DNA of 64,000 nucleotides from Palsa-504 sp963847965. Lineage in GTDB: Bacteria > Actinomycetota > Actinomycetes > Streptosporangiales > Streptosporangiaceae. Location of the stretch: assembly GCA_963847965.1 (NCBI GenBank), contig CAWKCG010000026.1, positions 186,001 through 250,000 of the forward strand. Direction: 5' to 3'. The position numbers were made by a program, and so were the translations under genes. Shown piece after piece: positions 45,083 to 53,764 of this stretch; within the stretch, counting starts at the first letter, position 1; every line of letters begins with the position of its first letter. The notes beneath the pieces are model-generated. The model did no database searches. It was not told the origin of the DNA and was given only the letters and a program-made list of their open reading frames with translations.

Positions 45083-45503
45083 TGAACTGACTGCATCAGT
45101 GCTCGTGGTGGAGGACGATCTCGTCGATGCAGAATACATAACAAGGACGCTTAAGCAGCTCGGCATTCCCCACGAGGTGGTCCCGCGATCCTATGAGGCG
45201 ATCGAGCTGCTGCGGCGGCTGAACGCCCCGCGCCCGGGCCTGGTGCTGCTGGACTGGAAGATCTCCGGCGGCGGAGCGTCGGTCCTGCGGGCCGTACGGC
45301 AGGATCCGTCGCTGGCCCTGACTCCGGTGGTGGTGCTGTCCAGGTCCACGGCGCGCGATGACGTGCACACCGCGCTGTCCGGGCACGCAAACGCCTTCGT
45401 GGCCAAGGCCGCTGAATTGCGGGACTTCCAGAACCATGTGGCGGCCATATGCCAGCTCTTTCTGAACATCGCTCAGCCGCCCCCGATGCCAGATAATGAG
45501 TAA
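45075..45503 (+). CDS. Single-domain response regulator
   Basis: A 142-residue receiver of the RcpA type. Acidic pair: VLVVEDDLVDAEYITRTLKQ. Phosphoacceptor: LVLLDWKISGG. Lys: AFVAKAAEL. The Thr/Ser switch is VVLSRST. It has no output domain, so it would act by protein contact. The overlap with the PAS-kinase gene (ATGGCTAATGA) makes it the likely partner. Confidence 0.92.
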   Translation: MANELTASVLVVEDDLVDAEYITRTLKQLGIPHEVVPRSYEAIELLRRLNAPRPGLVLLDWKISGGGASVLRAVRQDPSLALTPVVVLSRSTARDDVHTALSGHANAFVAKAAELRDFQNHVAAICQLFLNIAQPPPMPDNE

Positions 45504-45549
45504 CGCGCCCTGTTTGCCGGGTGCGTTGCCAGTGTAGTGGGGGGCTTGA

Positions 45550-46260
45550 GTGGCCACGGTGATAGTAGTAGACGATGACCGGCTCGTCTGCGAGCACCTG
45601 GAAGAACGCCTCGGCCGCGAGAAAGACCTTGAGTGTATCGGCGTCGCCTACACTGCGGGTACCGCGCGCGAGCTGGTACGCACGAAGCAACCCGATCTGA
45701 TCGTCCTGGACATAATGCTGCACAAGGCCACCGATCCGATCGAGCTGGCTGGTCAGATGGTCCGGCTCAGCCCGCACTCCCGAGTTGTTGTCTGCACCGC
45801 CTGGTCGGACAATGTCCGGCTGGATAGCGAGGAGGAATTCCGGCAGAAGGTCCGGGCCTCGCGGAGCGGCGTGGTCGGGTGGATCAGCAAGAGCCGCGGC
45901 ATCTCTGAGATCATCGCCGAGCTGCGCGAGATAGCGATCTGGTGCGCGCAACCGGAAGGCCCGAGCCAGCTCGACCTGGCTCTCGGCGACTACCTGCGCA
46001 TGTCCGGATCGGCATACCTGGCCGATCCGTTCCATGCCGATCAAGGCGACGCCCAGCTGACGCCTACCGAGGCCAGGGTGGCGGCTATCGTCGCGCGCGG
46101 GCTCGAGGCGGACATGACGATCGAGGAGATCGCCAAGGGCACTCAGCTGGTGCCGGGAACGATCCGCGCCCACATGCGGACCATCTACACCAAGTGGGAC
46201 GTGCATACGCTGGCGGGCTTCGGTGCCGAAGCCCGCCGTCGGGGGCTGCTCGGGCCCTGA
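45550..46260 (+). CDS. LuxR-type response regulator
   Basis: A 236-residue protein. The receiver shows VIVVDDDRLVCEHLEERLG and the Asp in LIVLDIMLHKATDP. The expected Lys lies in WISKSRGISE. The C-terminal HTH reads LTPTEARVAAIVARGLEAD, then EIAKGTQLVPGTIRAHMRTI with a family-like end. The GTG start is 46 nt after the single-domain regulator. It is the transcriptional output of the cluster. Confidence 0.9.
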   Translation: MATVIVVDDDRLVCEHLEERLGREKDLECIGVAYTAGTARELVRTKQPDLIVLDIMLHKATDPIELAGQMVRLSPHSRVVVCTAWSDNVRLDSEEEFRQKVRASRSGVVGWISKSRGISEIIAELREIAIWCAQPEGPSQLDLALGDYLRMSGSAYLADPFHADQGDAQLTPTEARVAAIVARGLEADMTIEEIAKGTQLVPGTIRAHMRTIYTKWDVHTLAGFGAEARRRGLLGP

Positions 46261-46279
46261 CGGCTTCCCGGGCCGCGAA

Positions 46280-46331
46280 CCCCAAAAGAGGGGGCGTCGC
46301 ACGGCCACGATTTGGTTACCCAAAAGAGGGG
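46280..46331. promoter_or_regulatory. CCCCAAAAGAGGGG motif, copies 2 and 3
   Basis: CCCCAAAAGAGGGGG (46280-46294) and ACCCAAAAGAGGGG (46318-46331) are separated by 23 nt, upstream of the 62-aa gene. The symmetric C and G runs make each a short dyad. They could bind the LuxR-type regulator encoded just before them. Confidence 0.45.
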
Positions 46332-46459
46332 CCCTAGCGCCGGCGCGTATTTGCTTGTGCGTATGCGTCGTGTAGGGATACGAAGCAACTAGCGAACCAG
46401 ATCGATCGAACGGACGCCGGGACTGGTCCCGGGAGTCCGGGCATGGACGGAGGTGTAGC

Positions 46460-46648
46460 ATGCAGCACCATTGGCCGGGCGCCGATGAGCAGCCGACACC
46501 AAAGGCCCATCTGGAGATCCTGGAGGTGCTCCTCCTTCCGGATGGCCCGGCTGACGAGGAGCGGCCGACGCCGAAGGCCAACTTGACGATCGAGACCGTG
46601 CCAGCACTCCCGCTGGCGGAAGTTGGCAGCCCACCGCCGGCCGCCTGA
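46460..46648 (+). CDS. 62-aa peptide with an internal repeat
   Basis: The ATG has GGAGG 7 nt upstream. The sequence holds two related halves, DEQPTPKAHLEILEV and DEERPTPKANLTIETV, followed by an Ala/Pro-rich tail. There is no signal peptide, no Cys and no membrane helix. I do not recognise it. The strong RBS and the repeated motif upstream suggest regulated expression by the nearby system; a peptide precursor is possible. Confidence 0.55.
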   Translation: MQHHWPGADEQPTPKAHLEILEVLLLPDGPADEERPTPKANLTIETVPALPLAEVGSPPPAA

Positions 46649-46663
46649 GCGCGCTGACCGGGG

Positions 46664-46757
46664 TCAGACCTCGGTTAGGGGGATGCCTGGGTCGGCTAGG
46701 CGCAGGCCCACGCACTCCATGCCGAGGTCGTACTGGTCGCTGTAGAAGTATGGCAAA
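46664..46757 (-). pseudogene. Internally deleted copy of the reductase 3' end
   Basis: The minus strand reads PYFYSDQYDLGMEC and then directly LRLADPGIPLTEV, stop. In the intact gene at 47925-49124 these two segments are 55 or so codons apart. The copy is therefore a fragment with an internal deletion. The AbiEi-like gene lies between it and the intact gene. Confidence 0.8.
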
Positions 46758-46762
46758 AGCAA

Positions 46763-47737
46763 TCAGTCAGCGGCGAAACGCCCGCTCACGGGGCAGCCGG
46801 GAGAGCACGGCCGCGGGCGGCCGGTCCAGCCCTGCCGACGTAGCACCTTGGCCACCTCGACCGCTATCTCGCACGGCTTATGCCTGACCTGCGTCCAGCC
46901 GTACCTCAGGGTCCGTTGCCCGTCCACCGCCGCCGCGTTATCCCGGGCCTTGTCTTTCCACTGGCTGTCGGCCGGGTGAGCCAGCCGCCCGTCGAGTTCG
47001 ACCACGACCCCGTAGCCTTCGTAGACGCGATCCCTGAACCCCCGGCGGCCGCCCGGACCGGCGAACGGCACCTGACGGCTCGCCTCCGGCAGCCCGTGCG
47101 CCCGTTCGACGTCGCGATCGTACCGATACTCCAGCACCGAATGGTCTCCGTCGGCGGCAGCAGCTATCAGCTCACCCAGATCAGCCCGCCAGCGCAGCTT
47201 CGTCCGAGCGCTCATCGCCTTGCGCAGCCTGGCCTCGTCGGTCAGGTCCCGCGCGAACGCCCTGGTCACCCACCCGCACACATCATCGAACGTCGCCGCC
47301 GTCTGGATGAGGTCCAGCACCGTCTCCTCGATCTTGGTCCGCGGCGGATTGCCGTGCCCAAGAATCATCTCGCCTGCGCGCTTAGAACGGTGCAGGCTGA
47401 TCCCGGAAGCCGCCGCAATTCTGCGCCGCCACGGAACGATGACATGAATGACATCGGATGGCCTATCAGCAAGCCTGAGGAGCTCAGCTGCTGTCTCGTG
47501 ACTGAGGATGGCTCCCGGTCCAGCCGAAAGGACTGCCGCCCACAATTGCGTATTGCGACCAGGCACCCCCGTGAACGTCGCGTAGACGCCGGGATGGATC
47601 TGCCGCCATCGATCGCTCCTGACCCTGAACTTGATCATGTCTACGGTGAGTCCAGCCCGGAGGGCCTGCGGGCGAGAGACGACACCGTACTGGAGACGAG
47701 CCAGGTTGCGGAGCGTCGAAGGAAGCTCACTCTCCAC
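46763..47737 (-). CDS. AbiEi-like/DUF559 protein
   Basis: About 324 residues. The N-terminal winged helix (ESELPSTLRNLARLQYGVVS, RPQALRAGLTVDMIKFRVRS) is the AbiEi antitoxin-type domain. A central part contains HVIVPWRRRIAAASGISLHR. The C-terminal region, VYEGYGVVVELDGRLAHP and DGQRTLRYGWTQVRHKP, is a DUF559/Vsr-like nuclease fold with Glu and Asp. AbiEi proteins are usually antitoxins; the fused type is common in actinobacteria as a solitary gene of unknown role. I use the GTG at 47737. Confidence 0.8.
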   Translation of the reverse strand: MESELPSTLRNLARLQYGVVSRPQALRAGLTVDMIKFRVRSDRWRQIHPGVYATFTGVPGRNTQLWAAVLSAGPGAILSHETAAELLRLADRPSDVIHVIVPWRRRIAAASGISLHRSKRAGEMILGHGNPPRTKIEETVLDLIQTAATFDDVCGWVTRAFARDLTDEARLRKAMSARTKLRWRADLGELIAAAADGDHSVLEYRYDRDVERAHGLPEASRQVPFAGPGGRRGFRDRVYEGYGVVVELDGRLAHPADSQWKDKARDNAAAVDGQRTLRYGWTQVRHKPCEIAVEVAKVLRRQGWTGRPRPCSPGCPVSGRFAAD

Positions 47738-47787
47738 GCACGACAGTGTGACCGCAGGCACCGACAAAAGCTGCGGCTCTGAGATTT

Positions 47788-47850
47788 TGTGGGAGGATCC
47801 GGGCTTCGGGGAGGATTTGGTGCATCCCAGTCCCCCGGATCCTCCCACAA
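47788..47850. other. 17-bp perfect inverted repeat
   Basis: TTGTGGGAGGATCCGGG (47788-47804) and its complement (47834-47850). A second, shorter pair (CGGGGAGGAT/GGATCCTCCCC) overlaps. It lies 50 nt before the AbiEi-like start, so it may act as operator or as a terminator of upstream transcription. Confidence 0.7.
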
Positions 47851-47924
47851 GCCCGGATCCTCCCCGGAAAACCCTAACCGGAGGGGCGGATGGGATTAGT
47901 GGCTCACACGTGTCGGATGGGGAG

Positions 47925-49124
47925 TCAGATCTCGGGGAGGGGGACGGCGGGGTCGGCTAGGCGGGTGACGTCGACGGGGCGGGCCGAGCGGATGAGGGAC
48001 TGGATGTCGGAGTTGACGTCCCAGACGTTGACGTTCATGCCGGCCACCACGGAACTGCGGGACAGCCAGAAGGCGACGAACTCCAGCGCGTCGCGGTCGC
48101 CGCGGTAGACGATCTGGTCGTAGGTGCCAGGCGAGGGCAGGCCAGCGCACTCCATGCCCAGGTCGTACTGGTCGCTGTAGAAGTACGGCACGCGGTCGTA
48201 CACCACGGGCTGGCCGAGCATGGACCGGGCGGCGGCGGGGCCGCCGTTCAGCGCGTTGGCCCAGTGCTCTACGCGGACCGGATGGCCGAGCAGCGGATTG
48301 AAGGAGTTCGCGACGTCGCCCGCGGCCAATATGTCCGGATCTGAGGTGCGCAGGGCCGCGTCGGTCAGTACGCCGTTCGAAACCTCGAGGCCCGCGGCGG
48401 CGGCCAGCGCGTCGTTCGGCGCGGCGCCGATGCCGACCACCAGCAGGTCAGCGGGCACCTGCGCGCCGGAGGACGTGACCACCACGCCGGGGACGAACTC
48501 GGCCGCCGTCTCTCCGAAGCGGAACTCCACGCCGTGCGAACGGTGCAGTTCGGTGAAGACGCTGCCGAGCTCGGGGCCGAGCTGGGCGTGCAGCGCGCCC
48601 GGCTGCGGCTCGATCACCGTGACCTCGCAGCCGGCCATGCGCGCGGCCGCGGTGGTCTCCAGGCCGATCCAGCCGGCCCCGGCCACCGCGACCCGCATCC
48701 CCGGCTGGAAGGCCGCGCGCAGCCGCTCCGAGTCCGACACCGTGCGCAGGTACAGCACCTCGTCCCGGTCCGAACCGAGGAACTCCAGCCTGCGCGGCGA
48801 CGCGCCGGTCGTGAGCAGCAGCTTGTCGTAGCGGAGCTCGCCTTCAGAGGTGCTGACCGTGGCGGAGTCGCGGTCGATCGCAGTGACCGTGACGCCGAGG
48901 CGAAGGTCCACGTCGTGGTCGGGGTACCAATCCAGTGGGTGCACGAAGATCGAGTCGCGTTCGGCCTGGCCGAGCAGGTAGCCCTTGGACAGCGGCGGGC
49001 GCTCGTAGGGCAGTTCCCGCTCGGTGCCGAGGAGCACGACCTCGCCGTCGAATCCCTCTTCGCGCAGCGTCTCGGCGGCCTTGGCCCCGGCCAGGCTGGC
49101 GCCGGCGATCACGTAGGTAGGCAT
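47925..49124 (-). CDS. FAD-dependent oxidoreductase (ferredoxin reductase type)
   Basis: A 399-residue flavoenzyme. FAD motif: YVIAGASLAGAKAAETLREE. NAD motif: VAVAGAGWIGLETTAAARMA. Second FAD motif: TSDPDILAAGDVANSF. The C-terminal reductase domain contains PYFYSDQYDLGMECAGL. It should pass electrons from NAD(P)H to a ferredoxin, as in P450 or dioxygenase systems, though no partner is near. TAATCT lies 7 nt before the ATG and overlaps the dGTPase stop, suggesting a leaderless transcript. Confidence 0.92.
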   Translation of the reverse strand: MPTYVIAGASLAGAKAAETLREEGFDGEVVLLGTERELPYERPPLSKGYLLGQAERDSIFVHPLDWYPDHDVDLRLGVTVTAIDRDSATVSTSEGELRYDKLLLTTGASPRRLEFLGSDRDEVLYLRTVSDSERLRAAFQPGMRVAVAGAGWIGLETTAAARMAGCEVTVIEPQPGALHAQLGPELGSVFTELHRSHGVEFRFGETAAEFVPGVVVTSSGAQVPADLLVVGIGAAPNDALAAAAGLEVSNGVLTDAALRTSDPDILAAGDVANSFNPLLGHPVRVEHWANALNGGPAAARSMLGQPVVYDRVPYFYSDQYDLGMECAGLPSPGTYDQIVYRGDRDALEFVAFWLSRSSVVAGMNVNVWDVNSDIQSLIRSARPVDVTRLADPAVPLPEI

Positions 49125-49134
49125 GCGCCCTAGA

Positions 49135-50796
49135 TTATGACGCGCCGGGTACGCAGAGCCGGTGATGCCAGGCGATTGCGGACGTGTCGGTGAGCGAGGC
49201 GACTTGGTCAATGACGACGCGCCGACGCGCGGCGTCGGTCCCGGCCGCGTCCCAGGATGGCCGCAGCAGCGGGTCCAGGGTCCGGGGCGCGCCGCGCTCG
49301 ATGGCCAAGGCCAGCTCGGCCAGCAGTTCCCGCTCCCGAGCCTGGGCCGCGACGACCCCCGCGCGGGTCATTACGTAGTGCGCGGCGATCGCCTTGAGCA
49401 GCGCGCACTCCAGCCGCTGCCGCCGCGGCACGATGAGGTCCGCCGCGTAGCGGGTCAGAGGGCTGCGGGGACGCATGGTGTCAGTGGGGTAGGCGGGGTT
49501 GGGGTTGGTGGGGTGGGCGGGGTTGGGGTTGGCGGGGTAGAGGGGGTTGGGGTTGGTGGGGTGGGCGGGGTTGGGGTTGGCGGGGTAGGCGGGGTTGGGG
49601 TTGGCGGGGTAGGCGGGGTTGGGGTTGGCGGGGTAGGCGGGGTTGGGGTTGGCGGGGTAGGCGGGGTTGGGGTTGGCGGGGTAGGCGGGGTTGGGGTAGG
49701 CGGGGTAGAGGGGGTTGGGGTTGGTGGGGTGGATGGCCGCGGGGGCGGCGGTGGCGAGGGTGGCTTGCTGGGCGGCTACGCAGAAGCGGCCGATCAGCTC
49801 GCTGGTCAGGCTCTTCAGCGCGGCTACGGTGTCCGGGCCGCCGTCGTAGGAACTAGGCCAGACGTCCAGCGCGAGCAGCGCGTCGAGGACCTCGGTCAGT
49901 TCGGCCACCGGGACGTCATCGTCGCAGTAGTGGTCGGCCGCGGTCTGAGCAACCACCGCTCGTTCGGCTGGTGATTGAAGGTTTTTAATGGTGATCAGCC
50001 CGGCGTGAAGGCCGTCTTCCAGGTCGTGCACCGAGTAGGCCACGTCGTCGGCCCAGTCCATGACCTGGGCCTCAAGGCACGGGCGGCGGGCGGGGGCGCC
50101 CTGCCTGATCCAGGCGAACACCTCGGCGTCCTCGGCGTAGACGCCGTACTTGCCCGAGGCTCCGGGGGGCTTGTCCCCCCCAAGGGAGGTCCGGGGGGAC
50201 GGGTCCCCCCGGGCGGGGGGGTCTGGGGGGGTCGTCCCCCCGAGGCGAGCACTGAACCACGGGTACTTGAGCGTCGCGTCCAGGGTGGCGCGGGTGAGGT
50301 TCAGGCCGGCCCCGGGGACCTTCGGCTCCAGCCTGGTGAGCAGGCGCAGGGACTGCGCGTTCCCTTCGAAACCGCCGCACGGAGCCGCCAGCTCGTCGAG
50401 GGCGAACTCGCCATTATGCCCGAACGGGCTATGGCCGATGTCATGGGCCAGGCACGCGGCGTCGGTGAGGTCGGGGTCGCAGCCGATCTCCTTGGCGAGC
50501 TCCCGCCCGATCTGCGCGCATTCGAGCGAGTGGGTCAGCCGGGTCCGCGGGAAGTCGGCCGACCCGGCCGTGACCACCTGGGTCTTGGCGGCCAGCCTGC
50601 GCAGCCCGGCGCTGTGCAGGACGCGGGCGCGGTCCCGCTCGAAGTCGCTGCGCCCGGCCCGCTTGGGCGGCTCTGCCACCCAGCGGGCCGTGGCGCCTTC
50701 GTCGTACCACCCGCGGGGGGATACCCCCCGCGTCCCCCCCGAATCCTCGCGGGGGGGCACCCCCTGCGATCCCCCCGAAAACCCGGGCTCACTCAC
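49135..50796 (-). CDS. dgt: dGTPase-like HD hydrolase with repeat insertion
   Basis: A 553-residue deoxyguanosinetriphosphate triphosphohydrolase-like protein. HD-domain signatures are RTRLTHSLECAQIGRELAKE and CLAHDIGHSPFGHNGE, then MDWADDVAYSVHDLEDGL. Members hydrolyse dNTPs to nucleoside and triphosphate. Two inserts stand out: a Gly/Pro segment near residue 185 (GGTTPPDPPARGDPSPR) and about 80 residues of NPNPAYPA-type repeats near residue 355-440. The N-terminal 40 residues are also low-complexity. The GTG start follows AGGAAC; the gene is 19 nt after ppdK. Confidence 0.92.
   Translation of the reverse strand: MSEPGFSGGSQGVPPREDSGGTRGVSPRGWYDEGATARWVAEPPKRAGRSDFERDRARVLHSAGLRRLAAKTQVVTAGSADFPRTRLTHSLECAQIGRELAKEIGCDPDLTDAACLAHDIGHSPFGHNGEFALDELAAPCGGFEGNAQSLRLLTRLEPKVPGAGLNLTRATLDATLKYPWFSARLGGTTPPDPPARGDPSPRTSLGGDKPPGASGKYGVYAEDAEVFAWIRQGAPARRPCLEAQVMDWADDVAYSVHDLEDGLHAGLITIKNLQSPAERAVVAQTAADHYCDDDVPVAELTEVLDALLALDVWPSSYDGGPDTVAALKSLTSELIGRFCVAAQQATLATAAPAAIHPTNPNPLYPAYPNPAYPANPNPAYPANPNPAYPANPNPAYPANPNPAYPANPNPAHPTNPNPLYPANPNPAHPTNPNPAYPTDTMRPRSPLTRYAADLIVPRRQRLECALLKAIAAHYVMTRAGVVAAQARERELLAELALAIERGAPRTLDPLLRPSWDAAGTDAARRRVVIDQVASLTDTSAIAWHHRLCVPGAS
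49484..49735. repeat. 24-bp minisatellite inside dgt
   Basis: About ten units of the type GGGGTTGGGGTTGGCGGGGT (plus strand), period 24 with some 18-bp units. They encode (NPNPAYPA)n on the minus strand, staying in frame. The G-runs could form quadruplexes. Confidence 0.92.
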
Positions 50797-50815
50797 CTTT
50801 GTTCCTGGGGTTGCA

Positions 50816-53506
50816 TTACCTGCTGTCGGAGCCGGCGCTGGTCAGGGCGGCGCGGCCTGCCTCCAGGCGGGCGATCGGGACGCGGAACGGCGAGCAGGAC
50901 ACGTAGTTCAGGCCGACCTGGTGGAAGAAGTGCACCGAGTCCGGGTCGCCGCCGTGCTCGCCGCACACGCCGAGCTCGAGGTCCGGCCTGGCCTGCCTGC
51001 CTTCCCGCACCGCGATGTCGACCAGGCGGCCGACGCCGTCGCGGTCGATCGTCTCGAACGGCGAGACGCCGAAGATGCCCAGGTCGATGTAGCGGGAGAA
51101 GAACGCGCCCTCCACGTCGTCACGGGAGAAGCCCCAGGTCATCTGCGTCAGGTCGTTCGTGCCGAAGGAGAAGAACTCGGCGCTGGCGGCGATCGGGCCT
51201 GCGTTCAGGGCCGCGCGCGGCACCTCGATCATCGTCCCGATCATGGTGTGCACGTGGGTGCCGGTTTCCTCCTCGACGTCGGCCAGTACTTTCTGGGTCT
51301 GCTCGCGGCTGATCTCCATCTCCTGCACAGTGGCGGTGAGCGGGATCATGACCTCGGGGCGCGGGTCCTTGCCCGCCTGCTTGAGCTGCGCGGCGGCGTG
51401 CGCGATCGCGCGGACCTGCATGTCGAGCAGGCCCGGGATGACCAGCACGAGCCTGACCCCGCGCAGGCCGAGCATCGGGTTCTGCTCGTGCAGCCTGCGG
51501 ACCGCGGCCAGGAGCTTGTGGTCTTTCTCGGTGGCGGAGTCGCCGGCGAGGGCGATCTTGACGGTGAGTTCGGTCAGGTCCGGGAGGAACTCGTGCAGCG
51601 GAGGGTCGATCAGCCGGATGGTCACCGGCAGGCCGTCCATCGCGTCCAGGATCTCCACGAAGTCGCCGCGCTGCAGCGGCTCGAGCGCGTCGAGCGCGCG
51701 CTGCCGGCCTTCTTCGGTGTCGGCCAGGATCAGGTCCTCGACCAACTGCCGGCGCTCGCCGAGGAACATGTGCTCGGTGCGGACCAGGCCGACGCCGCCG
51801 GCGCCGAACCGGCGTGCCCTGGCGCAGTCCGGGCCGGTGTCCGCGTTGGCGTGCACCCCGAGGCGGCGCTTGGCGTCGGCGTGCCTCATGATCGAGTCCA
51901 CCGCGCTGATCAGGTCGTCGGCCTGGCCGGAGCTTGGGTCGAGCGTGCCCTCGAAATAGCTCACCACCGCGGACGAGGCGACCGGGACCTCGCCCAGGTA
52001 GACGGCGCCGTTCGTGCCGTCGATCGAGATGACGTCGCCCTCGCTGACCGTCACGCCACCGGGGGCGGTGAACCTCCGCGCCACGATGTCGACGTCGAGT
52101 TCCTCGGCGCCGCAGACGCAGGTCTTGCCCATACCGCGGGCGACCACGGCCGCGTGGCTGGTCTTGCCGCCGCGGCTGGTCAGGATGCCCTTGGACGCGA
52201 TCATGCCGTGCAGGTCGTCGGGGTTGGTCTCGCGGCGGACCAGGATGACCGCCTCGCCCGCCGCCGCTTGTTCGACGGCGCGGGCCGAGTCGAAGACCGC
52301 CTTGCCGACCGCGGCCCCTGGCGATGCGCTGACGCCGGTGGCGATCTTGGTGACCTGGGCGCCGGTGTCAAACGTGGGGAACATGAGCCGGGCGAGCTCG
52401 GCACCGGACACCCGGGCGAGCGCTTCGTCCATGTCGATCAGGCCCTCATGGACGAACTGCATGGCGATGCGGAACGCCGCACCGGCGGTGCGCTTGCCCA
52501 CCCGCGTCTGGAGCATCCACAACTTGCTGCGCTCGATGGTGAACTCGATGTCGCACATATCGCGGTAGTGCGTCTCCAGCGTCCGCATGATCTGCATCAG
52601 CTCGTCGAACGCGGGCTTGTTGATGTTCTCCAGGTCCTGCAGCGGGACGGTGTTCCTGATGCCGGCCACTACGTCCTCGCCCTGGGCATTCTGCAGGTAG
52701 TCGCCGTAGACGCCCTGGGCGCCGGTGCCGGGGTCGCGGGTGAACGCCACACCGGTGCCGGAGTCCAAGCCCATGTTGCCGAACACCATCGCGACGATGT
52801 TGACGGCCGTGCCCAGGTCGCCGGGGATGCGCTCCTGGCGGCGGTACAGGACCGCCCGGGGGGTGTTCCACGAGTCGAACACGGCGTCGATGGCCAGGCT
52901 TACCTGCTCCCGGGGGTCTTGCGGGAATTCCCTGTCCGCGTGCGTCTTGACGATGTCCTTGTACGTTGCGACGAGGCTCTGCAGGTCGCCTGCGTCCAGG
53001 TCGACGTCGTTGCGGACGCCCTTGGCCTGCTTCGCGGCATCGAGGGCATGCTCGAAGTGCTCGCCGTCGATGCCGAGCACGGTCTTGCCGAACATCTGGA
53101 TCAGGCGACGGTAGGCGTCCCAGGCGAACCGCTCGTTGCCGGACTGCTTGGCCAGGCCCTGGACCGACTCATCGGACAGGCCGATGTTCAGGACGGTGTC
53201 CATCATGCCGGGCATGGAGAACTTCGCCCCGGACCGCACGCTGACCAGCAGCGGATCGGCCGGGTCGCCGAGCCTGCGGCCCATGTCGCCTTCCAGCTCG
53301 GCCAGGTGGTCCGCGATTTCCTCGTCGAGGCCGTCGGGGGTGCTGAGGTGCTCCAGGTAGTAACGACACGCCTCGGTGGTGATGGTGAAACCGGGCGGCA
53401 CCGGCAGGCCGATGTTGGTCATCTCGGCCAGGTTGGCGCCCTTGCCGCCCAGCAGGTCCTTCATGTCCTTGTTGCCTTCGGTGAAGTCATAAACGAACTT
53501 CGGCAC
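50816..53506 (-). CDS. ppdK: Pyruvate, phosphate dikinase
   Basis: An 896-residue enzyme converting pyruvate, ATP and phosphate to phosphoenolpyruvate. The nucleotide-binding start is LGGKGANLAEMTNIGLPVPP. The phosphohistidine domain is GGKTSHAAVVARGMGKTCVC. The PEP-binding barrel includes GLVRTEHMFLG and FGTNDLTQMTWGFSRDDVE, ending with the Cys/His pair LGVCGEHGGDP. Length is normal. The GTG start has GAGGAGCAGGAA upstream. It leads a probable ppdK-dgt-reductase operon. Confidence 0.97.
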   Translation of the reverse strand: MPKFVYDFTEGNKDMKDLLGGKGANLAEMTNIGLPVPPGFTITTEACRYYLEHLSTPDGLDEEIADHLAELEGDMGRRLGDPADPLLVSVRSGAKFSMPGMMDTVLNIGLSDESVQGLAKQSGNERFAWDAYRRLIQMFGKTVLGIDGEHFEHALDAAKQAKGVRNDVDLDAGDLQSLVATYKDIVKTHADREFPQDPREQVSLAIDAVFDSWNTPRAVLYRRQERIPGDLGTAVNIVAMVFGNMGLDSGTGVAFTRDPGTGAQGVYGDYLQNAQGEDVVAGIRNTVPLQDLENINKPAFDELMQIMRTLETHYRDMCDIEFTIERSKLWMLQTRVGKRTAGAAFRIAMQFVHEGLIDMDEALARVSGAELARLMFPTFDTGAQVTKIATGVSASPGAAVGKAVFDSARAVEQAAAGEAVILVRRETNPDDLHGMIASKGILTSRGGKTSHAAVVARGMGKTCVCGAEELDVDIVARRFTAPGGVTVSEGDVISIDGTNGAVYLGEVPVASSAVVSYFEGTLDPSSGQADDLISAVDSIMRHADAKRRLGVHANADTGPDCARARRFGAGGVGLVRTEHMFLGERRQLVEDLILADTEEGRQRALDALEPLQRGDFVEILDAMDGLPVTIRLIDPPLHEFLPDLTELTVKIALAGDSATEKDHKLLAAVRRLHEQNPMLGLRGVRLVLVIPGLLDMQVRAIAHAAAQLKQAGKDPRPEVMIPLTATVQEMEISREQTQKVLADVEEETGTHVHTMIGTMIEVPRAALNAGPIAASAEFFSFGTNDLTQMTWGFSRDDVEGAFFSRYIDLGIFGVSPFETIDRDGVGRLVDIAVREGRQARPDLELGVCGEHGGDPDSVHFFHQVGLNYVSCSPFRVPIARLEAGRAALTSAGSDSR

Positions 53507-53764
53507 TTCCTGCTCCTCGTCCTGCTTCTCGTCCTGCTGCTCGCAGTGCGCGACGTCGTGTATTCATTCGGGACTCTACCGCCCTGGGCAGAGGTCTATC
53601 GCCCGGGCGAGCAACCCGGGCGGGCCGCAAGTGTCTATAGGTATGTGAGAGCCAACGCGGACGCTCGCCGGTTCCTGTCGGCGCGCGAAGACAGGTCCAC
53701 CGATCGCTGGTAACGGACGCCCTGGTCTAGGCTCGGCGCGTGCACCCGGTGAGGGAGGAAGACC

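Noticed and set aside
49162..49974. Plus-strand VGGVGVGG-repeat protein
   Set aside because: It is the reverse of the NPNPAYPA minisatellite in dgt, which has clear HD motifs on the other strand.
50150..53713. Plus-strand frame of 1187 codons
   Set aside because: It is the complement of ppdK; its composition and lack of domains mark it as a shadow of a well-supported gene.
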